Virus record (IMG/VR): IMGVR_UViG_3300024520_000147
Coordinates: 1-43,878 of that record
Length of the DNA stretch: 43,878 nt
Strand: one strand, 5' to 3'
Origin: a virus
The notes under the pieces are model-generated. The model saw nothing but the letters and a program-made list of their open reading frames with translations, had not been told where the DNA came from and did not search any database. Positions 1 to 6,436 of this stretch are shown here, piece by piece (within the stretch, counting starts at the first letter, position 1; every line of letters begins with the position of its first letter). The position numbers and the translations under genes were made by a program.

Positions 1-6
1 GACGAG

Positions 7-132
7 GCAGGAGGAGTCAACCTGCTCGTGCCGTGTCAGGGTAGCACATCAGATCAACACTCTCGCCTATCCCTGAGTTGCTCTTGTAGGAGAGCGATTG
101 CTGCGGGCACCCAGCAATCCCTCAAGGCCAAC
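7..132. repeat. terminal direct repeat, left copy
   Basis: 126 bp identical to 43753-43878. The match breaks at position 6, where the right copy has one extra A (GACGAG then GCAGG here, GACGAGAGCAGG there). Either a short direct terminal repeat or the overlap left by assembly of a circular or permuted genome. Confidence 0.95.
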
Positions 133-245
133 GAAACCATCTCCAGAGCCTCCAATACGGTCCCTTGGTCCCCGTCAGCCAACTCATAGATGACCTTCTT
201 GTCCTTCGAGTTGGTCTTTCGTTTCACTTTGGTGGTGAACGCCAT
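54..245 (-). CDS. small hypothetical protein, last gene of the early operon
   Basis: A 63-residue protein with a basic, lysine-rich N-terminus (MAFTTKVKRKTNSKDKK) followed by an amphipathic helical stretch ending in QEQLRDRREC. I chose the ATG at 245 because AGGAGG lies 5 nt upstream. A GTG two codons earlier overlaps that ribosome site and is unlikely. I do not recognise the family. It is the last leftward gene before the structured convergent region. Its 3' part (54-132) lies in the terminal repeat and therefore appears again at 43800-43878. Confidence 0.7.
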   Translation of the reverse strand: MAFTTKVKRKTNSKDKKVIYELADGDQGTVLEALEMVSLALRDCWVPAAIALLQEQLRDRREC

Positions 246-254
246 CTCCACCTC

Positions 255-524
255 CTAATACGGGACATCGTCATGCCCCGTCGTTGACTGCGCTCCCTGC
301 GGTTCAGGCTTCTTCCACGGTTCCTTGATCTTCGCGCTGAAGTAGTTCTTCCCCTTGTTGTCGAGGCGTGCGTTCCCGGAAAGGTCCTCGGCCCACCACA
401 GGGCCAGTTCGTACTCCTTGCCTCCGATCTTGATCTTCCCGGAGTACACCGGGGACTGTGGATGCTCCGAGTCGTTCTCGAAGATCGTCCCGGTGCCTTC
501 CTTGCGTTCGTACTTTTCGCTCAT
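255..524 (-). CDS. hypothetical protein, DUF736-like
   Basis: An 89-residue protein (MSEKYERKEGTGTIFENDSE...). Its core, a glycine-rich strand pattern (SGKIKIGGKEYELALWW) then a YFSAKIKEPWKKP segment, resembles the small beta-rich DUF736-type proteins of phages and plasmids. That resemblance is by eye only. The C-terminus is polar and probably disordered. The ATG at 524 overlaps the stop of the upstream gene as ATGA and has an AAGGAG site, so translation is likely coupled. The frame stays open upstream to 791, but that extension overlaps another well-supported gene. Confidence 0.7.
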   Translation of the reverse strand: MSEKYERKEGTGTIFENDSEHPQSPVYSGKIKIGGKEYELALWWAEDLSGNARLDNKGKNYFSAKIKEPWKKPEPQGAQSTTGHDDVPY

Positions 525-889
525 TCCTTCTCCTTGACATCGGTGGACTTCATCACCTCGGTGCCGCTGTAGAACCCGACTCCACGCCACTTCCTTAACT
601 CGGCGTTCTCCCTCGCCACCTTCGGGATGATCTCCATCGGGTTGACCTTTCCCCTGTCGCGCCCGAAAGAGCAATAGTGGGCTTGCGGGTAGAACGTTTC
701 GTTGAGTTTCCTGACGAACCGTCCGAGGTCTTTGTCGGTCATCCACGTCTTCTGCGATAACTGGAAGATCCAGTCCAGCATCTGAGCGCAAGATGTGAAC
801 GACTCCAGCGGGATGGCGTACTCGCCATTGTACTCATCTTCCGGCGACCCGAGGACAATGAACTCGTCCGTGACTTCGATCTTCACCAT
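521..889 (-). CDS. hypothetical protein
   Basis: A 122-residue soluble protein of unknown function. The N-terminal 30 residues look like beta strands (MVKIEVTDEFIVLGSPEDEY), followed by a helical region with aromatic residues (LDWIFQLSQKTWM) and a segment containing FYPQAHYCSFGRD. A GGAGG site precedes the ATG at 889. It overlaps its downstream neighbour by 4 nt and directly abuts the stop of the gene upstream, so it sits within the co-transcribed early operon. No catalytic motif is visible. Confidence 0.7.
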   Translation of the reverse strand: MVKIEVTDEFIVLGSPEDEYNGEYAIPLESFTSCAQMLDWIFQLSQKTWMTDKDLGRFVRKLNETFYPQAHYCSFGRDRGKVNPMEIIPKVARENAELRKWRGVGFYSGTEVMKSTDVKEKE

Positions 890-1093
890 CTACAACTCCT
901 CCGTCTCCCTTCGTTTCCGTTCGTTGCTCTCGAGCCGCTCGAGTTCTTTTCTCCGGGACGCCGCGCAGTCGTGGACGTTCCGTGTCCCTCTGTCGTAGAT
1001 CGTCGCGGTACGCTTGCCCTGTGGTCCGTTGATGTCCACGGTGGTCGGGTGGCAGCACTTCCCGCAGATCGGTTGGCGGCCCTTGTGTTTCAT
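890..1093 (-). CDS. small cysteine/histidine-rich protein, possible zinc binder
   Basis: A 67-residue basic protein starting MKHKGRQPICGKCCHPTT. A CxxCC-H cluster at residues 10-15 and a later HDC (about residues 45-47) could hold a zinc ion. The C-terminal third is a charged helix (SRRKELERLESNERKRRETEEL). The ATG at 1093 overlaps the TGA of the 34-residue membrane protein upstream and has an AAGGGG site. A longer in-frame start at 1141 would run over that small gene. Function unknown. Confidence 0.6.
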   Translation of the reverse strand: MKHKGRQPICGKCCHPTTVDINGPQGKRTATIYDRGTRNVHDCAASRRKELERLESNERKRRETEEL

Positions 1094-1194
1094 CCTACGT
1101 TCCCCTTGGCGATCTCCGCGGCGTAGTACCAGATGACCCACAGTGCGGTGATGCCCAGCAGCACAGCAATCACTGACTCCACGAGGCGTTTCAC
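1090..1194 (-). CDS. 34-residue single-pass membrane protein
   Basis: A short gene read as a GTG start at 1194 and a TGA at 1092-1090. The product is MKRLVESVIAVLLGITALW then VIWYYAAEIAKGNVG. It has one hydrophobic helix (about residues 5-25) with a positively charged N-terminus. The GTG overlaps the stop of the secreted-protein gene upstream (GTGA), and its own stop overlaps the next ATG. This tiling on both sides is the best evidence that it is real. The ribosome site is weak, consistent with translational coupling. It could be a small inner-membrane effector. Confidence 0.6.
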   Translation of the reverse strand: MKRLVESVIAVLLGITALWVIWYYAAEIAKGNVG

Positions 1195-1535
1195 TTGGTC
1201 TCTAGGCAGGTCATCTTCACGCTGCCACCGTTGGCGCAGTCGCCACTACAGGTGCCGCTACCGCTGGACGAATTGAACGAGAGCGTGACGGGCTTATTCG
1301 CTGCGCGTTGCGAGCCGTGCTGTCTACAGGTGCGCTCCACTTCCCGCTCGCAGTCGCGGGCATCGTCGCAGGCGTGTAGCGGTGTGAATGCTTCGGGTTC
1401 GGTCGGTGCCACGTACCCGACCTCTATCACGACTTCCTCGGTCTCGATGACTTCCTTCGGCGCGGTGTACGTTGGGCCACCGGCAAGGGCGAGGGTGCCA
1501 CAGATCAGGACCAGAACCATCAGTGCGTGTTTCAT
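1191..1535 (-). CDS. secreted cysteine-rich protein
   Basis: A 114-residue protein with a clear Sec signal peptide (MKHALMVLVLICGTLALAGG, cleavage probably after LALA at about residue 18). The mature part contains an acidic strand-like segment and then six cysteines (CDDARDC, TC, TCSGDC, MTC), suggesting disulfides formed in the periplasm or outside the cell. AAGGAG lies upstream of the ATG at 1535. It sits in the early operon next to a 34-residue membrane protein, not in the lysis block, so an Rz1-type role is less likely. Function unknown; a role at the host envelope is an inference. Confidence 0.7.
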   Translation of the reverse strand: MKHALMVLVLICGTLALAGGPTYTAPKEVIETEEVVIEVGYVAPTEPEAFTPLHACDDARDCEREVERTCRQHGSQRAANKPVTLSFNSSSGSGTCSGDCANGGSVKMTCLETK

Positions 1536-2044
1536 GCTGTCTCCTTGCCGCTGTCGGCGTTAGTAACTTCCTCGATCCGCTTGCCGCAGTAGGGGCAGAA
1601 CCTGAAGCCATTGCTACCTTTCGGCTTGCATCCGATGTCCGTCGCACGGTGGTAATGCCTCACCCACCGGCACGCCTCCGCCTTGCCCTCGGTCTCGGCG
1701 GTGAGGCGGGCATGAAACAGGCATAGCCTACGGCCTGCGCCGAAGCCGGGTTCTCCTGTGCATTGGACTCCGTCCACCAGTTTCGCGGTACACGTCTCCT
1801 GCTTGCGTGCGTCCTCCCGCCCTTCGGTCTCGGCGGTGAGTTCGCCTGTGATATCGAAAACGATGTCTGTTATGTGCGCGTAAAACGGTTCGGTAAGATT
1901 CGCAGCGATATTTGCTGTCGTTTGTACTGTTACCAGCGCGTCTTCCGCTTTCGACAGCAGCTTGTCCTTGCGGGCGAGGGCGGCATCGGACTCCCTGACG
2001 TGCAGGTCGAAAGCGATTGCCATCTGTTTGGCTACGTCGCCCAT
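1532..2044 (-). CDS. zinc-ribbon protein with an internal duplicated segment
   Basis: A 170-residue protein starting MGDVAKQMAIAF. The N-terminal half is helical. A middle segment has C..C..C..H spacing (ETCTAKL, VQCTGEP, RLCLFH). The C-terminus holds FCPYCGKRIEEV preceded by GCKPKG, a ribbon common in small phage proteins of the Lar/restriction-alleviation kind. The peptide LTAETEG occurs twice, encoded by a 17-bp exact DNA repeat. The ATG at 2044 overlaps the upstream TGA (TGATG) and has a GGAGGGG site. Function unknown; nucleic-acid or protein binding is likely. Confidence 0.65.
   Translation of the reverse strand: MGDVAKQMAIAFDLHVRESDAALARKDKLLSKAEDALVTVQTTANIAANLTEPFYAHITDIVFDITGELTAETEGREDARKQETCTAKLVDGVQCTGEPGFGAGRRLCLFHARLTAETEGKAEACRWVRHYHRATDIGCKPKGSNGFRFCPYCGKRIEEVTNADSGKETA
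1689..1705. repeat. 17-bp direct repeat, copy 1
   Basis: TCGGTCTCGGCGGTGAG occurs here and again at 1824-1840, both inside the zinc-ribbon gene at 1532-2044 and both in the same frame, where it encodes the LTAETEG peptide. It looks like a small internal duplication. Confidence 0.8.
1824..1840. repeat. 17-bp direct repeat, copy 2
   Basis: Exact second copy of the 17-bp repeat found at 1689-1705. The copies are 135 bp apart, a multiple of three, so the reading frame is kept. Confidence 0.8.
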
Positions 2045-2547
2045 CACTCCCCTCCCGTGCGCTCGACGAGGGCGCGGGCTGTTATGCAAAGCTCGTCAGA
2101 CGAAAACGGTTGACGCGACACCATCCGTGCAAACTCCCGCAGTTCGTCGCGCTCGGTGCGGAGGGTATCCAGTTGCTTGATGATTAGCTCCACCAGCTTT
2201 GACGCCGTGAGTTTGATTCCACGAGGTAGGCTCTCCTCCGAAAACATGCTTTCTGGCAGGCCGTCGATGAGCGTGAATCCTAACTCGACGTACTGTGTAG
2301 ACAACCGCTCGATCTCCTGCCGCTGCGCATCCATGACGCCACGCAGCTCGTCCTCTAGGTCGTGCATGGAGCCAAGCTGACTGGTCAGCCGCTCGATCTC
2401 CTTCGCCTGGGCGTCTTTGCTCGCGAATAAGCGGTTCACGATCTGCTGTAGATCATCCCGCTCCTTGCTCATCGCGGCGATGGTCTCGTCACGGCGGGTG
2501 ATTGAGTCCCGCATGTTTTCCCTATGCTGCTCGATGCTGTCACTCAT
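2044..2547 (-). CDS. coiled-coil hypothetical protein
   Basis: A 167-residue, strongly helical, charged protein. Residues 1-90 have heptad-like spacing of hydrophobics (MSDSIEQHRENMRDS, then RDDLQQIVNRL, KEIERLTSQL) typical of a coiled coil. A second helical block (LVELIIKQLDTLRTERDELREF) follows a hydrophobic linker. I chose the ATG at 2547, preceded by GAGGAG; it overlaps the upstream gene by 8 nt. No enzymatic motif is visible. Confidence 0.65.
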   Translation of the reverse strand: MSDSIEQHRENMRDSITRRDETIAAMSKERDDLQQIVNRLFASKDAQAKEIERLTSQLGSMHDLEDELRGVMDAQRQEIERLSTQYVELGFTLIDGLPESMFSEESLPRGIKLTASKLVELIIKQLDTLRTERDELREFARMVSRQPFSSDELCITARALVERTGGE

Positions 2548-2860
2548 CGCCCTGCTCCTCATCCAGCAGGCCACGGGTGGCGGCCATCGCTATGGACTCG
2601 AAGTCTCCCTTGCAGTGAGGAGGCAAGTAGTAAGCGCCTCGGTCCCATCCCTTTTCCCCGTGGTGTACCGTCATTAGCACCGCCGCCCGCATTGCCTTGC
2701 TCTCTTCGTTCGCCTCCACCAGCGCATCGAGGATCTCGCGGAGGACGCTGTACCCCTCGCTCATCTCGGTGGCCATGCGGACGATGGCCTCCGTCTCCCT
2801 GTCCAGAGCCGCAATAGCCCTGTCGTCGTTGGTCAACCTGTCCTCACATTCTCTGCTCAT
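2540..2860 (-). CDS. hypothetical protein
   Basis: A 106-residue acidic, mostly helical protein. The first 60 residues form charged helices (DDRAIAALDRETEAIVRMATEMSE). A more structured part follows, with HHGEKGWDRGAYYLPPHC and an acidic tail LLDEEQGDE. GGAGGAG precedes the ATG at 2860. It lies between RusA and a coiled-coil protein in the early operon, 3 nt from the rusA stop. I do not recognise it. Confidence 0.65.
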   Translation of the reverse strand: MSRECEDRLTNDDRAIAALDRETEAIVRMATEMSEGYSVLREILDALVEANEESKAMRAAVLMTVHHGEKGWDRGAYYLPPHCKGDFESIAMAATRGLLDEEQGDE

Positions 2861-2863
2861 CGC

Positions 2864-3271
2864 TCACTCCTCCATTTCCGCCACCGTGACGGAGACTCCA
2901 ACTCCTTGCCCCTCAAGCTCGTATCGCTTTCCCGAAGCGAGATCGACCACCTGACTATCGTCCCCCCAGATCCCCCCCTGGGTCATCCCATCCAGCAGGG
3001 CCTTGACCATGTTGTCGAGGTCGGGCTTCTTCACCGGGAACTTGACCTTCTTCGGGATGGACTTCGGTCTCTTCAGCCAGAAGATCGCATCCACGAGCAG
3101 GGCACCCTCCATGGGCTTCTTCCCGACCATGGATGCGGCTGTCGCGAGGGCCACCAGATTCTCCCACCGTGCAGTCTTCTCGTCGGTGAACACCTTGGTG
3201 AACTTGCCTCGCTTGGCGAAGCGGGGCCTGCCCTTGGCGACGGGCTGACCGGGAATCCAGATCTTGATCAT
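2864..3271 (-). CDS. rusA: RusA-family Holliday junction resolvase
   Basis: A 135-residue member of the RusA crossover-junction endodeoxyribonucleases, dimeric Mg-dependent enzymes that cut four-way junctions and replication or recombination intermediates. The N-terminus has the conserved PGQPVAKGRPRF. The acidic catalytic residues are visible as PDLDN (D84, D86) and GDD (D104/D105), and K90, four residues after D86, matches the conserved lysine of E. coli RusA. Length fits the family. AAGGAGG lies upstream of the ATG at 3271. With Erf and the RecE-like exonuclease in the same operon, it completes a phage recombination set and probably resolves branched DNA before packaging. Confidence 0.93.
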   Translation of the reverse strand: MIKIWIPGQPVAKGRPRFAKRGKFTKVFTDEKTARWENLVALATAASMVGKKPMEGALLVDAIFWLKRPKSIPKKVKFPVKKPDLDNMVKALLDGMTQGGIWGDDSQVVDLASGKRYELEGQGVGVSVTVAEMEE

Positions 3272-3405
3272 CGCGTCTCCTCCTTGTGGACCGGCGCAGG
3301 GCTGGTACAGCGGCCTCTAGCCTCTCGGGGGTACGATTCCACGTCTTTCGCGTTTGAGGGCCACCACGTCGCCGTAAGGGGCCCAGGATCGGGTCTCAGG
3401 AGCAT
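3268..3405 (-). CDS. 45-residue hypothetical protein
   Basis: An open frame filling the gap between the PP-loop enzyme and rusA. It begins MLLRPDPGPLTATWWPSNAK and ends SPAPVHKEETR. It starts 1 nt after the upstream stop and its TGA overlaps the rusA ATG, the tiling seen throughout this operon. The ribosome site is weak (GGGGTGTGAG). The proline- and arginine-rich composition with no hydrophobic core leaves some doubt that it is translated. Confidence 0.45.
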   Translation of the reverse strand: MLLRPDPGPLTATWWPSNAKDVESYPREARGRCTSPAPVHKEETR

Positions 3406-3406
3406 C

Positions 3407-4237
3407 TCACACCCCACACATGCCTTCGCACTCGTTCTCAAACCAGTTGATCTCGGTCTGGCCCTCGCCCCGGAACTTCACCTCGCGGAGAGGGACGCAG
3501 GAGTTATGCACGAATTGCTGCCCGATTAAGCCACGCGGGTTGATGAGGGCCATATTCCGGATCAGTTCGTCGACCTCTACCGCCTTCTCGAAATCGCTTG
3601 GATGGTTGTCCCGTAGATTCATCCACTCCCTGTCTGAGTGGAACGGACAGAATGTACAGGCAGATTTCTGCGGCTCGGGTAACCCAGCCTCGACGACAAT
3701 CCGATAGCAGTCGTTCCGATACATCCTCAAGTCGATGAGCGGCCAAGTGTGGGTACACCACTTCTCTCTCGACGGCTTCATGCGGGTTGCCTCGTCCATG
3801 CTGATGCCGATCTGGGCGATGGCGCGGCGCTTGACCCGTTGCCGAAACTTTAACCCCATTGCCCGCCGCACTTCCTGAATAATCGGCTCAATCTTGAATT
3901 CGTGTGTGCATTGCCGCCTCGTAAGGCCCTTTTCCCCGTTGGGGGAAATGGTGTAGACGGGGATTGATACGAATGTCTTCCCGGCTAACGCGATGTTTTT
4001 GAAGTTCTCCGACAGCGAGATTCCTGTCTTGTGTCGCGTCACCCGAATCGGGATCTCCGACCACTCCTTCAAGATCTCCAGGTAGTCGTAGACGTACTGC
4101 GGTTCGTCGCCCGTGTCCGCGAACACCGCGAACTCAGGTCGTGGAATCTTCCCTTGGTTCGCCAGCACGAGCATCGCCGTGGACTGGACCCCCGCCCCGA
4201 GGCTCATATAGATCAGAGGCTCGCCCTCGTACTTCAT
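3407..4237 (-). CDS. PP-loop ATP pyrophosphatase, PAPS reductase-like
   Basis: A 276-residue protein of the adenine-nucleotide alpha-hydrolase (PP-loop) superfamily. The N-terminus carries the SLGAGVQST loop (residues 12-20), then FADTGDEPQYVYDYL (about 39-53). Residues 106-119 hold TRRQCTHEFKIEPI, the region that in PAPS-reductase and DndC-like enzymes contacts the substrate, and CTFC lies at 194-197. Enzymes of this fold adenylate or reduce sulfonucleotides, or supply sulfur for nucleic-acid modification. GGAGGGG lies upstream of the ATG at 4237. It sits between the helicase loader and rusA, which hints at nucleic-acid modification rather than cysteine biosynthesis. The substrate is not known. 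Confidence 0.8.
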   Translation of the reverse strand: MKYEGEPLIYMSLGAGVQSTAMLVLANQGKIPRPEFAVFADTGDEPQYVYDYLEILKEWSEIPIRVTRHKTGISLSENFKNIALAGKTFVSIPVYTISPNGEKGLTRRQCTHEFKIEPIIQEVRRAMGLKFRQRVKRRAIAQIGISMDEATRMKPSREKWCTHTWPLIDLRMYRNDCYRIVVEAGLPEPQKSACTFCPFHSDREWMNLRDNHPSDFEKAVEVDELIRNMALINPRGLIGQQFVHNSCVPLREVKFRGEGQTEINWFENECEGMCGV

Positions 4238-4935
4238 GCCCCCCTCCCGTTGCCCTTACCTCCGAACAGCAGCCCACCGAAGTTCTCGACAACCTCCTCG
4301 TCGGTCATGCGGTCCATTCGCCGTTTACGCTCCCGGATCTCTTCCCCGATTTCGGCCAACACCTCCGGGTCAGGCTTCTCCCCCGCCTCGATGGCCCTCG
4401 GCATCGGACCCTCACCGATCCGTACCGGTTCCGAGGAGAACTGACGGAACTGCTCCCCGTTGTTCCCCTCGATCAACCCCATGATCTTCGCAGGAGGGGC
4501 AGCCTCGAGCCTTGGGCTGTGATGCGCCTTGTACGAGTCCACGAACCGCTTACGCAGCCACTGCTCCTCCTCGGTTGAGCGGCACAGGGGCACCCACCCG
4601 CCGAAGCTGGACTTGATCACCTCGCCGGCCACGGCATCCACGACCACGCTCTCGTAGGCCCCGTGCTTGCACACCGCGGTCCAGACCTGTTCCCAGGCGA
4701 CGATGGCCTTGTCCTCGACGGAGGGGGCCTTGCCCTTGATCAGTTCCCGCAGACCCGCAGGGGTGGGGAACCACTTCTCGGTACCGATCCACTGCCACGC
4801 CGCCTTTTCGACCGCGTGGATGTCACAATCAGCGAGGGTCTGACTGAAGACCTTAGCGAGTGTGCTGGTGACCTCCCGCCCGTAGGTCTCGCTGAGTCCG
4901 GACAGGATCTCGGCCATTCGTGATTCACGGTCCAT
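4234..4935 (-). CDS. putative helicase loader / replication protein (lambda P / G39P-like)
   Basis: A 233-residue protein. The N-terminal 70 residues (LAKVFSQTLADCDIHAVEKAAWQWIGTEKWFPTPAGLREL) match the helical pattern of phage helicase-loader N-domains, in which a W..T..FPT-AEL motif is typical. The middle part (WTAVCKHGAYESVVVDAVAGEVIKSSFGG) recalls uncharacterised phage replication proteins. The C-terminus is acidic and basic-rich, ending GGKGNGRGA. AGGAGG lies 6 nt before the ATG at 4935. It overlaps the initiator gene upstream by 11 nt, the O-then-P gene order of lambdoid phages. The role as loader of the host DnaB helicase is inferred from this order and the weak similarity. Confidence 0.6.
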   Translation of the reverse strand: MDRESRMAEILSGLSETYGREVTSTLAKVFSQTLADCDIHAVEKAAWQWIGTEKWFPTPAGLRELIKGKAPSVEDKAIVAWEQVWTAVCKHGAYESVVVDAVAGEVIKSSFGGWVPLCRSTEEEQWLRKRFVDSYKAHHSPRLEAAPPAKIMGLIEGNNGEQFRQFSSEPVRIGEGPMPRAIEAGEKPDPEVLAEIGEEIRERKRRMDRMTDEEVVENFGGLLFGGKGNGRGA

Positions 4936-5584
4936 TGCTCACCTCCTGCTCTTCGAGCCATTCGGTCAGGTTAGCTACGGTCTTCTGCCCCACCGCGCTC
5001 ATCTGGGGCCTCTTCGTCTTCCCCTCCGGTGGGAGTTCGGAGAAGTCCTGCTTCTTCAGCCAACGGTGCATCGCCGGGACAGCGCCTCCGTCATCCCGGG
5101 TCCACTCATGGGACGGGAGCAACGCCTCGATCCATTTCTGGACATTCTCGCAATGATCCCGCAGCCCGAGCCTCCTCCACCAATCCCACGCTTCGACCTT
5201 CGAGCTTCTCCCGGTGACGTGGGGGTACGCTCCCCAGCACTTCAGGAATCCTGCGGAGTACTCAGGCTTCCTGCGCCCCTTCCTCCCTCCCTTGCGTATC
5301 CCTCCCTCCTTCCCAGAAGAACTCTTAGTCTTCTCTTCTTCCGGAGAAGAAGCATGTAGGGGAAGAGAAGAGTCAGACCCTACACCCGGAGGGAGAGGGG
5401 GAGTGTGAGGGGGAGAGGGAACCGTGGCCATAGTATGGCCAGATGTGTCTGGACAGGAGTGGCCATAGTATGTCCGCATATGTCCAACTATGGCCAGATT
5501 GATGATGTAACTGACCGACCTGTCTTCAGATGCAGCCATTTCCCTTAGCTTTTCGAGGATTTCCTTTTTGATGTGGACGTTCAA
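4925..5584 (-). CDS. replication initiator-like protein: RHH domain plus O-type C-terminal domain
   Basis: A 219-residue, three-part protein. Residues 1-38 (MNVHIKKEILEKLREMAA, then DRSVSYIINLAI) look like a ribbon-helix-helix DNA-binding domain. Residues 39-107 are a Pro/Ser/Lys-rich linker. Residues 108-182 (CWGAYPHVTGRSSKVEAWDWW, WIEALLPSHEWTRDDGGAVPAM-RWL) match the AYP...K..A...W / W...DGG..P....WL pattern found at the C-termini of phage replication proteins such as O-like initiators. An array of DNA repeats lies inside the gene (residues 29-54), as lambda ori lies inside gene O. It is followed by the loader-like gene. Initiator function is inferred; the RHH in place of the usual winged helix is unusual. 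Confidence 0.65.
   Translation of the reverse strand: MNVHIKKEILEKLREMAASEDRSVSYIINLAIVGHMRTYYGHSCPDTSGHTMATVPSPPHTPPLPPGVGSDSSLPLHASSPEEEKTKSSSGKEGGIRKGGRKGRRKPEYSAGFLKCWGAYPHVTGRSSKVEAWDWWRRLGLRDHCENVQKWIEALLPSHEWTRDDGGAVPAMHRWLKKQDFSELPPEGKTKRPQMSAVGQKTVANLTEWLEEQEVSNGP
5321..5352. repeat. pyrimidine-tract element and hairpin inside the initiator gene
   Basis: Positions 5321-5339 match 14521-14539 in inverted orientation at 18 of 19 bases. The overlapping segment forms a hairpin, CTTCTTC (5335-5341) with GAAGAAG (5346-5352) around CGGA. The wider stretch 5270-5420 is strongly strand-asymmetric (C/T-rich then G/A-rich), encoding the Pro/Ser/Lys linker. It sits beside the half-site array and could be an unwinding or structural part of an origin. 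Confidence 0.5.
5425..5496. repeat. phased half-site array, candidate replication origin or operator
   Basis: A perfect 8-1-8 palindrome TGGCCATA-G-TATGGCCA lies at 5425-5441. A second, imperfect copy is at 5460-5476, exactly 35 bp further on. Its right half-site TATGTCCG (5469) is followed at 10-bp steps by TATGTCCA (5479) and TATGGCCA (5489). A weaker TGGACA at 5450 is 10 bp before the site at 5460. One-helical-turn spacing suits ribbon-helix-helix dimers binding on one face of DNA. The array lies within the initiator gene, just after its RHH-coding part. An origin is the favoured reading; an autoregulatory operator is the alternative. Confidence 0.6.
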
Positions 5585-6240
5585 GGCAGGCTCCTAAGAT
5601 TCATCTGCCCGGTGAACTCTTCCGGGGTCTTTGTGTGCTTTGAGAGATTGCACCGGCTGCACGAGCAGCAGAGATTCGACGCCTCGTGAGTTCCTCCACG
5701 AGACAACGGGATGATGTGATCCACGTGTCGGTCCCTTTTCGCGACGACCTTCTTGCAGTACGTGCAGCGGAGCCGGTTAGCGGTCTTCAGGTAGGTGTAC
5801 TTTGCGGCGATCTCGGCTTTATCCCCTATGGACGCTGCGCGCTCTTTGGCCCTTCGAGTTGCTTGATACCCGTTGTACCTAGCTTGGTTCGCCCTCCTCC
5901 ATTCCGCTCGTTTCTCTGGATTTCTCTCGGTCCACTCTTTCACGCGGGCGATTGCCGCGTCCCTGTTCTTCCCGTAGTTCGCCTTGAACCACTTGAGAAT
6001 CCGCTCCTTGTTTTCCGAGTAGTACTTTTTCTTGTACTCTGACAGCCTCGCCTTGTTCTTTTCGCGGTACTTCTTCTGCTTCTCTCTACCGCCACCGCTC
6101 TCGTAGTACTTCCGACTGGCCTCTCCCTTACAGACCTTGCATCTCGTCTGACGCCCGTCTTTCGTCCTAGAGTGCCGATGGAACTCCCCTATAGGCTTCT
6201 CTTCCCTACAGTGGGAGCATCGCTTGGACCCTGGTCGCAT
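5581..6240 (-). CDS. HNH endonuclease with N-terminal zinc finger
   Basis: A 219-residue protein. The N-terminus carries a treble-clef-like finger CSHCREEKPIGEFHRH...TRCKVCKG (C8, C11, C34, C37), common in phage HNH proteins. Residues 45-135 are a long basic helical region. The C-terminus is an HNH domain: CTYC (159-162), DRHVDHIIPLSRGG (H172, D174, H175), SNL (N189) and CSRC (194-197). It overlaps the initiator start by 4 nt. It may be a free-standing homing-type nuclease, or it may act in DNA processing; no intron or intein is visible. The ribosome site is weak, suggesting coupling or low expression. Confidence 0.85.
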   Translation of the reverse strand: MRPGSKRCSHCREEKPIGEFHRHSRTKDGRQTRCKVCKGEASRKYYESGGGREKQKKYREKNKARLSEYKKKYYSENKERILKWFKANYGKNRDAAIARVKEWTERNPEKRAEWRRANQARYNGYQATRRAKERAASIGDKAEIAAKYTYLKTANRLRCTYCKKVVAKRDRHVDHIIPLSRGGTHEASNLCCSCSRCNLSKHTKTPEEFTGQMNLRSLP

Positions 6241-6242
6241 CG

Positions 6243-6392
6243 TCAGGCCTTGAACCGGGCGATGTACTGGGTGATCGCGATCCTGATGACCTGGCTCACG
6301 GTGCGCTCCTGCCGCTTACCGTGGTTCGCAAGCCACTTCTTCATCTCCTTCGTGGCGAAGAATGACATTGCCTCACTGTGCTTTGCGCTCAT
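6243..6392 (-). CDS. small ribbon-helix-helix DNA-binding protein
   Basis: A 49-residue protein read directly from the minus strand: MSAKHSEAMSFFATKEMKKW, then LANHGKRQERTVSQVIRIAI and TQYIARFKA. The strand, helix, R-T-V-S turn and second helix order is that of CopG/Arc-type regulators. The motif RTVSQVIRIAI matches RSVSYIINLAI of the initiator N-domain at 7 of 11 positions. A strong AGGAGG site precedes the ATG at 6392. It ends 2 nt before the HNH start. It probably binds DNA as a dimer and may recognise the half-site array at 5425-5496 or a related operator. Confidence 0.7.
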   Translation of the reverse strand: MSAKHSEAMSFFATKEMKKWLANHGKRQERTVSQVIRIAITQYIARFKA

Positions 6393-6436
6393 CTGTTCCT
6401 CCTGTGAAAGCATCGTAGCATATCAGAGGCTCTGAG

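Noticed and set aside
5425-5496. CRISPR-like array
   Set aside because: The repeats are 8-17 bp with 1-19 bp gaps and lie inside a coding gene, which fits protein-binding half-sites, not CRISPR repeats.
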